Shown here piece after piece: positions 7,166 through 14,786 of a DNA stretch of 23,424 nt. The notes below the pieces were generated by a model. It did no database searches, was not told the origin of the DNA, and was given only the letters and a program-made list of their open reading frames with translations. Each line of letters opens with the position of its first letter. The first letter of the stretch is position 1. Source of the DNA: a virus; IMG/VR virus record IMGVR_UViG_3300007539_000232, positions 1-23,424 of that record. The stretch is one strand, 5' to 3'. A program made the translations under genes and the position numbers.

Positions 7166-10075
7166 TTAAGTCCTTATAATTGTCTTATGCGGTTTAATAT
7201 TAATCGTTCCATCTCGAGTCGAGCGTCTGGTAAAGTTAAGATTAATATTCGCACCAGAAACTGTTACATCAAAGTCACCAAATACACTGTCTCCAGTAAA
7301 GACCGTACCGAACTCAGTAAACGCTACAGTCCCCGCACTATCAAAGGTCGCAAGAATTCTTGTGATTTGAGTTTCACCTTTGGTAGTTGATCCGTTTGTA
7401 TCTTTAGCATGAATGGTGTAATCAATTGATTGAGCCATATTTTCATGCGGAGTGCTGTTGACAACGACTAAGCCAGCGCCAGCATTTTGTGCCGTTGGAT
7501 TGCTTCTTATATTACCGCCTACTGCAATTTTACCAGTAAATGAAGCAGAGTCAGCAGCTAGTTTACTAAACGACATACCAGTAGAGGTAGTCTCAGCAAC
7601 TTTTACTTTATTGTAGTAAAGATCAGTGCTAGATGTAGAATTGATGGTTAATGTTGATTCAAAAGCTTTAGTTGCAAAGAATACTGTACCTGCCGCAACG
7701 GTGAGTGTGTCAACCTCACCTGCTTGAATGCGGTTTGACGATCCAGTAGAATAAACTCTAAAGTCATATGGATCAGTACCACCTGCACCAAATCTCGCTT
7801 CTACGTTATCAAGGAATGTAATTGGTCCACTAACATCATCACCAGCAACTCTTACAAAAGTTGTATCATTGGTGCGGTTACTATCAATCTGTCCTTGAAC
7901 CGCAGCGGAATCATGAGTATCTGTCGCAGTAGTTAAAACATCATTACCAGCTACGCTCAAGCTCGTTGTGATCTGAACGTCAGCTGGGAGGCCAATAGTT
8001 GCCACACCGCCTGAAGCTGTAACCTCAACTTCATTAGCTGTACCCAAAATATCATTATTGATTGACGAGTCAATTTGACCATCTATCGCAGCAGAATCAT
8101 GTAAATCTTCATCGGCAGTAAGGACTCTAACGCCATTCAGCCCTAAATTGCCTGAGCCTAAATGCGTCAGCTGAGCTGCACTATCTTGTCCTGCACTATC
8201 AAGAATTCGTAAAGTTCCATGTACACGAGTAAAGCCACGATTAATTCGTAAACCGAACTTACCTTCGCCTGTGCTATCGGAATAAAAATCTATGAAAAAC
8301 TTTTTAAATCTAGCTAAAACTAAATCTGAGTCATATGTTCGAATACTTACATTATCAGAAGCGAGCTTTAGGATTCCGCCGCCACCAAAATCGATGGTTT
8401 GAATAGTTGAAGCTTTACCTGAACCATTGGAATCATTTAAAGTTAAAACGTTATCAATGGTTGTGGTGCCAGCAATATCAACGTTGCCGGTAATATCTGT
8501 GTTACCTTGAATAGTAACGCCGCTATCAGTAGTCCTTAGCCTTTCCGTAGCAGTGCCATGATATAATCTGACCGTGCCCTCGGTTGCACCACCTTTAATT
8601 TGTAACTGATCAGTTACTGATGCGATTGACCCTTCGCCATCAAACTGAATTGATTTTGCATCTCCAAGGTCTAGTTCTCCACCAAAGATAATATCATTAG
8701 CGAAATTCGAGTCAATTTGACCTTGAATTAATGCGCTATCATGTAAATCTTCAGTGTCAGTTAACAGCCTCTCGCCATTATAATATGGGGCTTTATTTAA
8801 TGTCCATCTATCGTTTGCTGACGTATATGTAATTGTTGCATTTGCGCCATTGACAGTAATTCCAGCGCCATTAGCTTGAGAACTATCTTGTGCTGAATCA
8901 GCGAGAATAATGTTCTTATCTGAAATTGAAACTGTTGTTGAATTAATCGTTGTCGTCGTACCGTCAACTTGGAGATCGCCCAAGATAACAACCTTACCTG
9001 TGCTATCACCAACACCTGCTGGATCAATAGTAAAGGTTGCAGGGCCAGCCAAATAACCGCCGACTGTTAAGTTACTATCGACAGTCAAGTCAGCAGAAGT
9101 AGTTACATCGCCATATAAAGAAACGCCGCTTGCTGTCGTCCGTAACCTCTCTGTAGAGCCTCCATAATAGATTTTAACTAATCCATTAGAAACGCCACCA
9201 GTAACTCTTAATTCATTTGAGAAGGAATAAATTTGACCTTCATTATCGAATTGAATTGTTTTACCGTCAGCAAGGTCAAGATCGCCACCAAAAATAATAT
9301 CATTTGCCAATGTGGCATCAATTTGCCCTTGAACCGCAACACTGTCATGAGTATCAAAAGTATCAATTAAAGATTGAGTTACAGTCGAATCAATTTGTTG
9401 TTGCACAGCGACACTATCGTGAGTATCTAATGTGTCGATGTAAGTTTGAGGGACTCTTAATTGAACGTATGCAGAATCAACTAAATCGCTGGTTGCTTGG
9501 CTATCTACACCATCTGGGCGAACAGTAGGAACCGAGATAGTACCTGTGGCCGAATCATATACAACGTTAAGGCCAGCTTTCAATACGCTCGTTATTTGTT
9601 GCGAATCAGTGAACGTAATATCAAATACGCCGCTTACGTCACTATAAATTAATGTACCGAATCCGCCAGACTTTACAACACTAATTGCCTCAAGCGTCAG
9701 GTCACTGTCGCCAGCAGAAGATACTTGGTCAATTGCGACGATAAATTTTTGAACGTCGCTATCGTATTTCAAAATTCTTTGATGTTGTAAATTAGTTAAA
9801 TCTACGTCAAATAAATTACCGATACTTGTTACAGAAATTTGTGAATCAATTTGACTAACAACATTTGCTGTAGCGACAGATATAGTGTTTGTTGCACTAT
9901 CAATATCCATCGTAACGTCATCAAAATTAAAGAACGAACGATTGCCCTGTGTATCAGATAAAATAACCGAAAAGTCGCTATCTGGCTTACCTAAAAATGG
10001 CTCAGCATTAGCTAAATCAATATGAGTGTCTGTAAGCTGACGATGAAGGACTTTACCGCTTAAAAGTTTAGCCAT
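7166..10075 (-). CDS. Long modular tail fibre protein with internal duplications
   Basis: The 969-residue protein begins MAKLLSGKVLHRQLTDTHID, a start I associate with marine phage fibres. It carries five copies of His-Asp-Ser-[AV]-x-[VI]-x-x-Gln-Ile-Asp, two of which head an 82-residue duplicated block. A VDGTTTTINSTTVSISDKNI segment (plus ILADSAQ) is a well-known marine phage fibre motif. The last about 120 residues (IDYTIHAKDTNGSTTKG, then ILATFDSAG, FTEFGTVFTG and VSGANINLNF) form a compact beta domain of the sort found at fibre tips, a plausible receptor-contact or trimerisation domain. Asp-Ser occurs about 31 times. The start overlaps the end of the 111-residue gene by eight bases and uses a TGGAG ribosome binding site inside it. 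Virion location is inferred from composition and neighbours. Confidence 0.8.
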   Translation of the reverse strand: MAKLLSGKVLHRQLTDTHIDLANAEPFLGKPDSDFSVILSDTQGNRSFFNFDDVTMDIDSATNTISVATANVVSQIDSQISVTSIGNLFDVDLTNLQHQRILKYDSDVQKFIVAIDQVSSAGDSDLTLEAISVVKSGGFGTLIYSDVSGVFDITFTDSQQITSVLKAGLNVVYDSATGTISVPTVRPDGVDSQATSDLVDSAYVQLRVPQTYIDTLDTHDSVAVQQQIDSTVTQSLIDTFDTHDSVAVQGQIDATLANDIIFGGDLDLADGKTIQFDNEGQIYSFSNELRVTGGVSNGLVKIYYGGSTERLRTTASGVSLYGDVTTSADLTVDSNLTVGGYLAGPATFTIDPAGVGDSTGKVVILGDLQVDGTTTTINSTTVSISDKNIILADSAQDSSQANGAGITVNGANATITYTSANDRWTLNKAPYYNGERLLTDTEDLHDSALIQGQIDSNFANDIIFGGELDLGDAKSIQFDGEGSIASVTDQLQIKGGATEGTVRLYHGTATERLRTTDSGVTIQGNTDITGNVDIAGTTTIDNVLTLNDSNGSGKASTIQTIDFGGGGILKLASDNVSIRTYDSDLVLARFKKFFIDFYSDSTGEGKFGLRINRGFTRVHGTLRILDSAGQDSAAQLTHLGSGNLGLNGVRVLTADEDLHDSAAIDGQIDSSINNDILGTANEVEVTASGGVATIGLPADVQITTSLSVAGNDVLTTATDTHDSAAVQGQIDSNRTNDTTFVRVAGDDVSGPITFLDNVEARFGAGGTDPYDFRVYSTGSSNRIQAGEVDTLTVAAGTVFFATKAFESTLTINSTSSTDLYYNKVKVAETTSTGMSFSKLAADSASFTGKIAVGGNIRSNPTAQNAGAGLVVVNSTPHENMAQSIDYTIHAKDTNGSTTKGETQITRILATFDSAGTVAFTEFGTVFTGDSVFGDFDVTVSGANINLNFTRRSTRDGTINIKPHKTIIRT
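8498..8743 (-). repeat. Second copy of 82-codon fibre module
   Basis: This 246-base in-frame block starts at HDSALIQGQID and ends at GVTIQGNT. It aligns without gaps to the block at 9104-9349, with about 47 of 82 residues identical by eye, including ANDIIFGG, IQFD and TERLRTT. Confidence 0.85.
9104..9349 (-). repeat. First copy of 82-codon fibre module
   Basis: This 246-base in-frame block starts at HDSVAVQGQID and ends at GVSLYGDV. It is the upstream partner of the block at 8498-8743 and has exactly the same length. A further truncated HDSVAVQQQID copy lies just upstream in the same protein. Confidence 0.85.
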
Positions 10076-10403
10076 TTAAAGACTCCAGTATACCAACAAC
10101 AGCTTTAAGTTTATTGGCCTTTGAAGCTTGCATTTTAAGTATTCCATTTGCCGAGACAACCAACTTACCTGAAGTTGCATTAAGAGAATCTCGGCCAGGA
10201 ATTATGAACTGTGATAAAAGTTCCACGGTGCTTGCAGAGGCAGAATCCTGAATTGTAAACGTTAGCGTAATATCGCTATCGGATGCATTTGTAACTTGGC
10301 TGGAGAGAACAATGCCAGTATATGCTGATGGAGCCGCATAGACACTATCGAGAGAAGTCCCCACAGATTTTGTTACTGTTCTGAAAATATTTAAGTCAGC
10401 CAT
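10068..10403 (-). CDS. Small beta-rich virion structural protein, 111 aa
   Basis: The 111-residue protein contains VTKSVGTSLDSVYAAPSAYT (residues 10-29), then alternating beta strands TLTFTIQDSAS, FIIPGRDSL and SGKLVVSANGILKM. This arrangement resembles a small structural protein repeatedly found beside fibre genes in marine T4-like phages, where a [IV]Y-x-[AV]P strand opens a beta sandwich. A comparable YTVPANKTAYL strand occurs in the 237-residue protein at 132-845. No enzymatic motif, signal peptide or coiled coil is visible. An AAAGGAAAA ribosome binding site precedes the start, 14 bases after the upstream fibre gene. Its end overlaps the 969-residue gene by eight bases, which suggests coupling. 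It may be an adaptor or decoration on a fibre; that is inference. Confidence 0.7.
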   Translation of the reverse strand: MADLNIFRTVTKSVGTSLDSVYAAPSAYTGIVLSSQVTNASDSDITLTFTIQDSASASTVELLSQFIIPGRDSLNATSGKLVVSANGILKMQASKANKLKAVVGILESLNG

Positions 10404-10417
10404 TTAATATTTTTCCT

Positions 10418-12868
10418 TTAATCTTCAAGGGCAAGTGAGAATGGAGTTACACGGGCAAATAAACTACGGTCAAAGGCATCACCCTCAATGGTGCCAGTTG
10501 ATCTCTGAATTAAGAAATCTTCACCAACCCTAAAGTCACCTTTTTGGTCTGTGCTGGTGACAAACACGAGTCCAGCTTTGTTAGCGTCTTGTTCAACTTC
10601 ATTAGCTTGAATCGGAATACCGCCACGGAATGGGAATGCAGTTCTTATGTCGGTTCCTGTACCAACCCACTCAAAGGTATGTGAGGAAGCGCTCAGTGCA
10701 CTTCTTTGGAAGAATGCTACAGAGTCACTATCTGTGAGATTCTGATTAGGCACTTCAAGTAATCTTATCGAACCTGTTCCAGCTGCTGAATCCCAAGAAG
10801 CAGAATCTACAGTATAATATAAAGGATCAGCGCCAAATTTGACTGCATCAGAATTATTAGGACGTTTCGTTAATCCTTTAAGCGTGATAACATTATCAAG
10901 CGTATCTTGATCGCCATCAACTAATCCACCATATAAACTATCAGATACGCCAGTAGCTTTCAATCCGATACGCCCAAATGTGCAGTTGGAGTTTGTAATC
11001 GAACCGAACCCGCCAGTTTCACATAAAACACCTACGTCACAATAAACCGTAAACACAGACACAAGCTGGCAATAACCACGGTTAAGGATGTACACCCCTT
11101 TACCGCCTTGGTTGATTTGCGTAAAGGAATCAACAACGATAGAGCGGATACCGCCAACTTTTGAACCATCGTTACGGATACCGTCACCGCCTTGAAGCGC
11201 CAAACCGTCGCTATCCCGATACACATATAAGCCACTATCTGTCCTGCTTAGGTCTGGTCCAGTGATCGAAGAACAGTTCTGAATGTAAGGGGAGTTCGTA
11301 ATCACATTAGTGGAGGAATCGCCAGTAGGATCCCAAGTAATAGCTGCAGCAGGTTGTAAGTGATCCCTGAACGTAAAGCCTGTGATATAATTATTATTAT
11401 TCACATAAATCATATCACTAGTCTTATTCTTTGGGCGGATGCTTACATTCTTTAAGTTATCGCCAATAAGAGAGGTGTTTTTCGGTAATTCAATTGGGTT
11501 ATTAATTTCATAATCACCCGTCTTAACATAAATTGTTGTGGGGATTTCTGGTCCATCAAGAATATCCTGATAGCGGTCTCCAATGTCAAAGAGTAAAGGA
11601 TAAACGCTATCAATATGACTGACAACTGTTTCGATAATTGTTGTTTTATCTGAGTCAATTCCATCTTTTGCTAATGCTTGAGCGCCCAATGTATCGCTAT
11701 CAAATTGAGTACGAGCATCATTATTAGGAGTTACTCTATTAACATTAGTCGTTAACCAAGATTGACCGTATCTAATTGTATTGCCAATGTTTGTGACATT
11801 AGTTTTTAATTCGCTAATCTTTGCTGAATCCGGTAAATCTGTCAACTCGATGCTTTGAAGCTGAGTGTAATCAGAATCCGAGCCAGATAATGTAACTGTT
11901 TGTCCAGCTAAAATTTGCTCAACAACTCTTGCCATTCGATCATAGGCAGCGCTCGTTGCTGGAGTTTCAGCCGCAGAAATTTGAGCAGGGCCATCTCCAT
12001 TAAAGAAGAAGAAGTTGGCATTGTCATAGGTTCCAGCATTACCAAGATAGGTTGCGTCATAGATCAAGGCTTCGACAGCGAATCGAATATCTCTTTTACA
12101 TTTTGCGCTATCATATTCAATATCAAATTCATTTTTAGCCCAAAGATTAACTTCTTCAGAAATAAAGATTTTATTGTTCAGCAACAAATTACGAGAGTAT
12201 TCAGCATAATCCCCTGTAGCAATATCAGGGAAGTAGGTGGCTGTCGGTAAAGGATAAGAGCTAGAATCTAATGCGTCTGCATTATTTCTCCCGTTTTGAA
12301 TAATATCAGTAAGCTCATCCCAATATGCATTCGATCTTGCAAGCGAAGTCGCATCGGAACTAACCTGCGTTACATCCGCCACTAAATCTTTTGTTCTTCT
12401 AATACTTTCAAGAACCTCTGTGATACCTTTAGTATATGAACCAGCTCGCCCTTGGAAAACTCTGTTGAATTCTGTTCCCAGTGCAACATCGAAAGTTGCA
12501 GCGTCAATGTAATAGCCTAAATCTCTGCGAGTTTTATTCAGAATAACAGAACCCTCGGCTCCGTCAGAATCTAGATTAGCTGCGCCTCTTCTTTTAGCAG
12601 CTTCTTCACAAGCTTTATCAATCGTTAGAAATGCTTTCGATAAGGAAGTCCCGTCATTGCTGTCGCTACCGCTTTTGGAAACATAAAAGACGTTCTCAGC
12701 CACAGTCGAATTTTCGACTTCTCTAATACTAATAACACCATCTTTATTTCTCTCAAAGAAGAGCACGCCATCATGCGTGTTAATAGCTAATTCACCTAAG
12801 ATTAAATCGCTATCTGTAGGTTTATTCCCAGCTACATTACTTCTTTTATGTCTGATGTTAGTAGTCAT
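10418..12868 (-). CDS. Tail fibre / spike protein with pectate-lyase-like beta-helix
   Basis: The 816-residue protein opens with NIRHKRSNVAGNKPTDSDL then LGELAINTHDGVLFFER (about residues 4-40), a virion-attachment motif common at fibre N-termini. VFYVSKSGSDSNDGTSLSKA (about 59-78), followed by FLTIDKACEEA, is the usual entry to a right-handed parallel beta-helix. The helix resumes only near TIYVKTGDYEINNPIELPKN, followed by SLIGDN and short strand-turn rungs. Between them lie about 350 residues of mostly helical sequence with KCKRDIRFAVEALIYDATY, a segment also known in cyanophage fibre proteins. The C-terminal part includes TFEWVGTGTDIRTAFPFRGG and QKGDFRVGEDFLIQ. Catalytic residues for polysaccharide cleavage cannot be picked out. 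An AAGGT ribosome binding site and a perfect late promoter box lie upstream. Confidence 0.8.
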   Translation of the reverse strand: MTTNIRHKRSNVAGNKPTDSDLILGELAINTHDGVLFFERNKDGVISIREVENSTVAENVFYVSKSGSDSNDGTSLSKAFLTIDKACEEAAKRRGAANLDSDGAEGSVILNKTRRDLGYYIDAATFDVALGTEFNRVFQGRAGSYTKGITEVLESIRRTKDLVADVTQVSSDATSLARSNAYWDELTDIIQNGRNNADALDSSSYPLPTATYFPDIATGDYAEYSRNLLLNNKIFISEEVNLWAKNEFDIEYDSAKCKRDIRFAVEALIYDATYLGNAGTYDNANFFFFNGDGPAQISAAETPATSAAYDRMARVVEQILAGQTVTLSGSDSDYTQLQSIELTDLPDSAKISELKTNVTNIGNTIRYGQSWLTTNVNRVTPNNDARTQFDSDTLGAQALAKDGIDSDKTTIIETVVSHIDSVYPLLFDIGDRYQDILDGPEIPTTIYVKTGDYEINNPIELPKNTSLIGDNLKNVSIRPKNKTSDMIYVNNNNYITGFTFRDHLQPAAAITWDPTGDSSTNVITNSPYIQNCSSITGPDLSRTDSGLYVYRDSDGLALQGGDGIRNDGSKVGGIRSIVVDSFTQINQGGKGVYILNRGYCQLVSVFTVYCDVGVLCETGGFGSITNSNCTFGRIGLKATGVSDSLYGGLVDGDQDTLDNVITLKGLTKRPNNSDAVKFGADPLYYTVDSASWDSAAGTGSIRLLEVPNQNLTDSDSVAFFQRSALSASSHTFEWVGTGTDIRTAFPFRGGIPIQANEVEQDANKAGLVFVTSTDQKGDFRVGEDFLIQRSTGTIEGDAFDRSLFARVTPFSLALED

Positions 12869-12901
12869 TTATATACCTTGATTGATCTAGATTAACTTAA
12901 T

Positions 12902-12909
12902 TATTTATA
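12902..12909 (-). promoter_or_regulatory. T4-type late promoter box
   Basis: The minus strand reads TATAAATA in the 45-base gap between the 170-residue gene and the beta-helix fibre gene, 33 bases before the fibre ATG. It is a perfect match to the T4 late -10 element. Confidence 0.75.
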
Positions 12910-12913
12910 ATCA

Positions 12914-13426
12914 TTAAAAAGAACCGCCATCAATTGAATCAAGAGTAAAAGTAGTCGTGTTACCAAGTAGCGTGCGTTTTAAATCGCCTCCAGCGTCAAC
13001 TGTTAAAGCGCCTGTCAAACCATTGACCGATGCTACGCCTGTTTCAGCTTCAACTGAGCCAAACTTGAACGTCCCGGTAGCTTCATCAAATAACATTAAT
13101 TTATTTACAGATGAAATTCCTGAATCGTCAACATCTTGAAGGCCACGTAAAGTGGTGGCCAATGGTTGGAATTTAAATTTCCCTGTATCTGAATCATATC
13201 TTAAAATATCAAGGTTTGTTAAACCTGAATCTTCAATATCTTGAAGCTCAGTGAGGTTTCTTAAAACTGTTTCAAAAACAAATTCTTGAGCTGCGCTATC
13301 ATAAACAAAAATACCGTCATTAGCCAAATCAGAGTCATTAACGTTCGCAATTTGCGTTATGTCAACAACTCTTGCGACATTAGGTATACCAGAAAGTATC
13401 TTTTTGACTTTAATCCTACTAGCCAT
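12914..13426 (-). CDS. Small fibre-associated structural protein with three 35-residue repeats
   Basis: The 170-residue protein starts with a basic MASRIKVKKILSG segment. It then carries three consecutive units of 35 residues (30-64, 65-99, 100-134), each with the pattern [NED]-D-S-[DG]-[LI]...[IL]-x-x-[YF]-D-x(2)-[TA]-x(2)-F-x-F. These units end in L-x-x-[LI]-Q-D-[VI] in the first two. After the repeats comes ASVNGLTGALTVDAGGDL, a VNGLTG motif common in phage fibre and collar proteins. A short beta tail follows. A role as a fibre, adaptor or short spike is likely from composition and neighbours. An AAGGAAA ribosome binding site precedes the ATG. It is 13 bases downstream of the 115-residue gene and probably on the same late transcript. 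Confidence 0.72.
   Translation of the reverse strand: MASRIKVKKILSGIPNVARVVDITQIANVNDSDLANDGIFVYDSAAQEFVFETVLRNLTELQDIEDSGLTNLDILRYDSDTGKFKFQPLATTLRGLQDVDDSGISSVNKLMLFDEATGTFKFGSVEAETGVASVNGLTGALTVDAGGDLKRTLLGNTTTFTLDSIDGGSF
13025..13339 (-). repeat. Three tandem 105-base units in the 170-residue gene
   Basis: Three in-frame units of 35 codons begin at residues 30, 65 and 100. Conserved positions are Asp-Ser near the start, Tyr/Phe-Asp in the middle and Phe-x-Phe at the end of the strand pair. The third copy is the most diverged. Confidence 0.85.
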
Positions 13427-13439
13427 GTTTATTTCCTTG

Positions 13440-13787
13440 TTATGCTGTATCCGATAAAGTCACGCCTTGATTGATTTCTAAAATTCCTTCTAGAATTCGT
13501 TCTGTGACATCATCCGCATTTTTGAGTTCAACATCATAAACATATCGGCCAGCAGAGATATTTTTTGTGTCTGCTCCATTTAAAGACAATTCAATTATGC
13601 CATCTGTTTTAGGAAATGGTATAAAACTTGTGAAGGCATATGCAGTAGTCGAATTGTACGACTTTTTATATTTAGCTGATACTGTGATATTAGTTAGATC
13701 TTTTGCTAATCTATCGCTATCGACCAATTCTAATTGAAAGATAGTATCTGTACCCTGATCAGCAGTAAGAACTGCATATTCTGCCAT
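13440..13787 (-). CDS. Beta-sandwich virion protein, 115 aa
   Basis: The 115-residue protein reads like a single Ig-type beta sandwich. It has TADQGTDTIFQLELVDSD at about residues 8-25, KYKKSYNSTTAYAFT in the middle, then ISAGRYVYDVELKNADDVTE and RILEGILEINQGVT near the end. The order of strands (opening Gln-Gly-x-Asp, central Lys-Ser-Tyr, closing Gly-x-Tyr-x-Tyr-Asp-Val) matches a small conserved protein of marine T4-like phages and recalls the N-terminal domain of baseplate BppU-type proteins. The BppU comparison is only by pattern. A perfect late promoter box lies 39 bases upstream of the ATG, preceded by an AT-rich gap. An AAGAG sequence serves as a modest ribosome binding site. Confidence 0.68.
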   Translation of the reverse strand: MAEYAVLTADQGTDTIFQLELVDSDRLAKDLTNITVSAKYKKSYNSTTAYAFTSFIPFPKTDGIIELSLNGADTKNISAGRYVYDVELKNADDVTERILEGILEINQGVTLSDTA

Positions 13788-13826
13788 GTGGACAACTCTT
13801 TTTTGTTATTAATTAAATTATAACAT

Positions 13827-13834
13827 TATTTATA
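13827..13834 (-). promoter_or_regulatory. T4-type late promoter box
   Basis: The minus strand reads TATAAATA in the 52-base gap after the small helical gene, 39 bases before the ATG of the 115-residue protein. It is a perfect match to the T4 late -10 element and would separate the AT-rich enzyme block from the next structural unit. Confidence 0.75.
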
Positions 13835-13839
13835 TTGAG

Positions 13840-14064
13840 TTATTTTCCATCATCAGTCATTCTTGTAATTAAATCTTTTAACAAAGATTCAATGGTATCC
13901 ATTCGCTGCTCAATGCGTTCAATTCTATTTTGTTCTTTCTTCTTTGCTTCTTTTTGAGCTCTTGCCTTCATCAAAGCGTTTTTATCGGTATTTATAATCG
14001 CATTTGATGATGCATCCCTAAAAAGGCCATTCGAATTTTCAACTGGAATAAGTTTCTTGCTCAT
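13840..14064 (-). CDS. Small coiled-coil protein conserved in T4-like marine phages
   Basis: The 74-residue protein begins MSKKLIPVENSNGLFRDASS, then NAIINTDKNALMKARAQKEA. It finishes with a charged helical segment, IERIEQRMDTIESLLKDLI at about residues 49-67, with a clear heptad pattern. I associate the N-terminal L-x-x-V-x-x-x-x-x-L-x-R-D-x-x-x-x-A-I-[IL]-N pattern with a small conserved protein of T4-like cyanophages of unknown function. The start overlaps the stop of the glycosyltransferase gene as ATGA, with no strong ribosome binding site, so it is probably translated by coupling. A multimeric adaptor or chaperone is conceivable given the coiled coil and location, but nothing in the sequence proves it. 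Confidence 0.7.
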   Translation of the reverse strand: MSKKLIPVENSNGLFRDASSNAIINTDKNALMKARAQKEAKKKEQNRIERIEQRMDTIESLLKDLITRMTDDGK

Positions 14065-14786
14065 GCTACAGATATTGTTTTCGAATAGTGGTAAATAATA
14101 ATTTCGTCTTCTTCATTTATATGCTTTGCCTTTTGATACAAGGGTAACCAATTCCATAATATGTCATTTGGAAAAAAGTCATATTTTAGTTTGTATTTAT
14201 TCCATTCTTTATTCGTTAGCCACCAAAGCGAGAATTGATCCCATGCCCTAAATCTTATTGGGTAAAGTTCTAAATCAGGCCACCATTTTTTGTCTCTAAT
14301 TTTTTTATCTAATTTGTACCAATCTGACATAAATTTTTTAGCTGAAGACTTGTACAAGCAAATCCCGCCGTGTAATTTAAATTCGCCACCAGGGAATACT
14401 CTGTTATTACCATGCTTATGGTTGTATGCGTACTCTTGTTCTTTGGTGATCCTTGTCCAAAGCATATCATTGTTGCCAATTAAATCGAAAACTTCAGAAA
14501 ATTGATCATTCACAACAGCCATATCGCAATCCATATAAAGCGTTAAATCATAGGGACTGTTGGCCATTGCCCATAATTTTGTTCTATATTCATTTGGACA
14601 TTCTGTGATAACATTTTCAAACAAATTATTATGTGATTCATCATGATAATCTGCGTTAGTAAACAGAGTTATTTTAGCGTCAGGTAAATATTCTTGAATT
14701 GTATTGGCGCAAAATATTGCTTTTAAATAATATTCTCTGTTAAGGGTCGCAACAAGAACAACGCCTTTACTCAAAATCCAGCTCAT
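14061..14786 (-). CDS. GT8-like glycosyltransferase (GT-A fold)
   Basis: The 241-residue protein has the layout of a GT-A nucleotide-sugar transferase related to family 8. Residues 8-16 (GVVLVATLN) form the first beta strand and nucleotide-binding region. LYMDCDMAV at 83-91 holds the Asp86-x-Asp88 metal-binding motif. HGGICLY at 139-145 matches the acceptor-side strand (family pattern N-x-G). WDQ at 182-184 is the usual Asp-Gln, and IIIYHYS with His233 is the C-terminal metal ligand position. It would transfer a sugar from a nucleotide donor; donor and acceptor are unknown. It lacks a signal peptide or membrane anchor. It overlaps the oxygenase-like gene by 20 bases and the small coiled-coil gene by four, and lies among virion genes. 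A fibre or tail protein acceptor is plausible inference. Confidence 0.72.
   Translation of the reverse strand: MSWILSKGVVLVATLNREYYLKAIFCANTIQEYLPDAKITLFTNADYHDESHNNLFENVITECPNEYRTKLWAMANSPYDLTLYMDCDMAVVNDQFSEVFDLIGNNDMLWTRITKEQEYAYNHKHGNNRVFPGGEFKLHGGICLYKSSAKKFMSDWYKLDKKIRDKKWWPDLELYPIRFRAWDQFSLWWLTNKEWNKYKLKYDFFPNDILWNWLPLYQKAKHINEEDEIIIYHYSKTISVA

Noticed and set aside
6757-7179. A 140-residue plus-strand open frame opposite the 54-base repeats
   Set aside because: It mirrors the in-frame repeats of the fibre gene on the other strand, has no ribosome binding site or family motif, and lies inside a well-supported gene.
13989-13996. Another TATAAATA on the minus strand
   Set aside because: It falls inside the coding sequence for an IINTD motif that is itself conserved in related small proteins, about 200 bases from the next start; likely chance.
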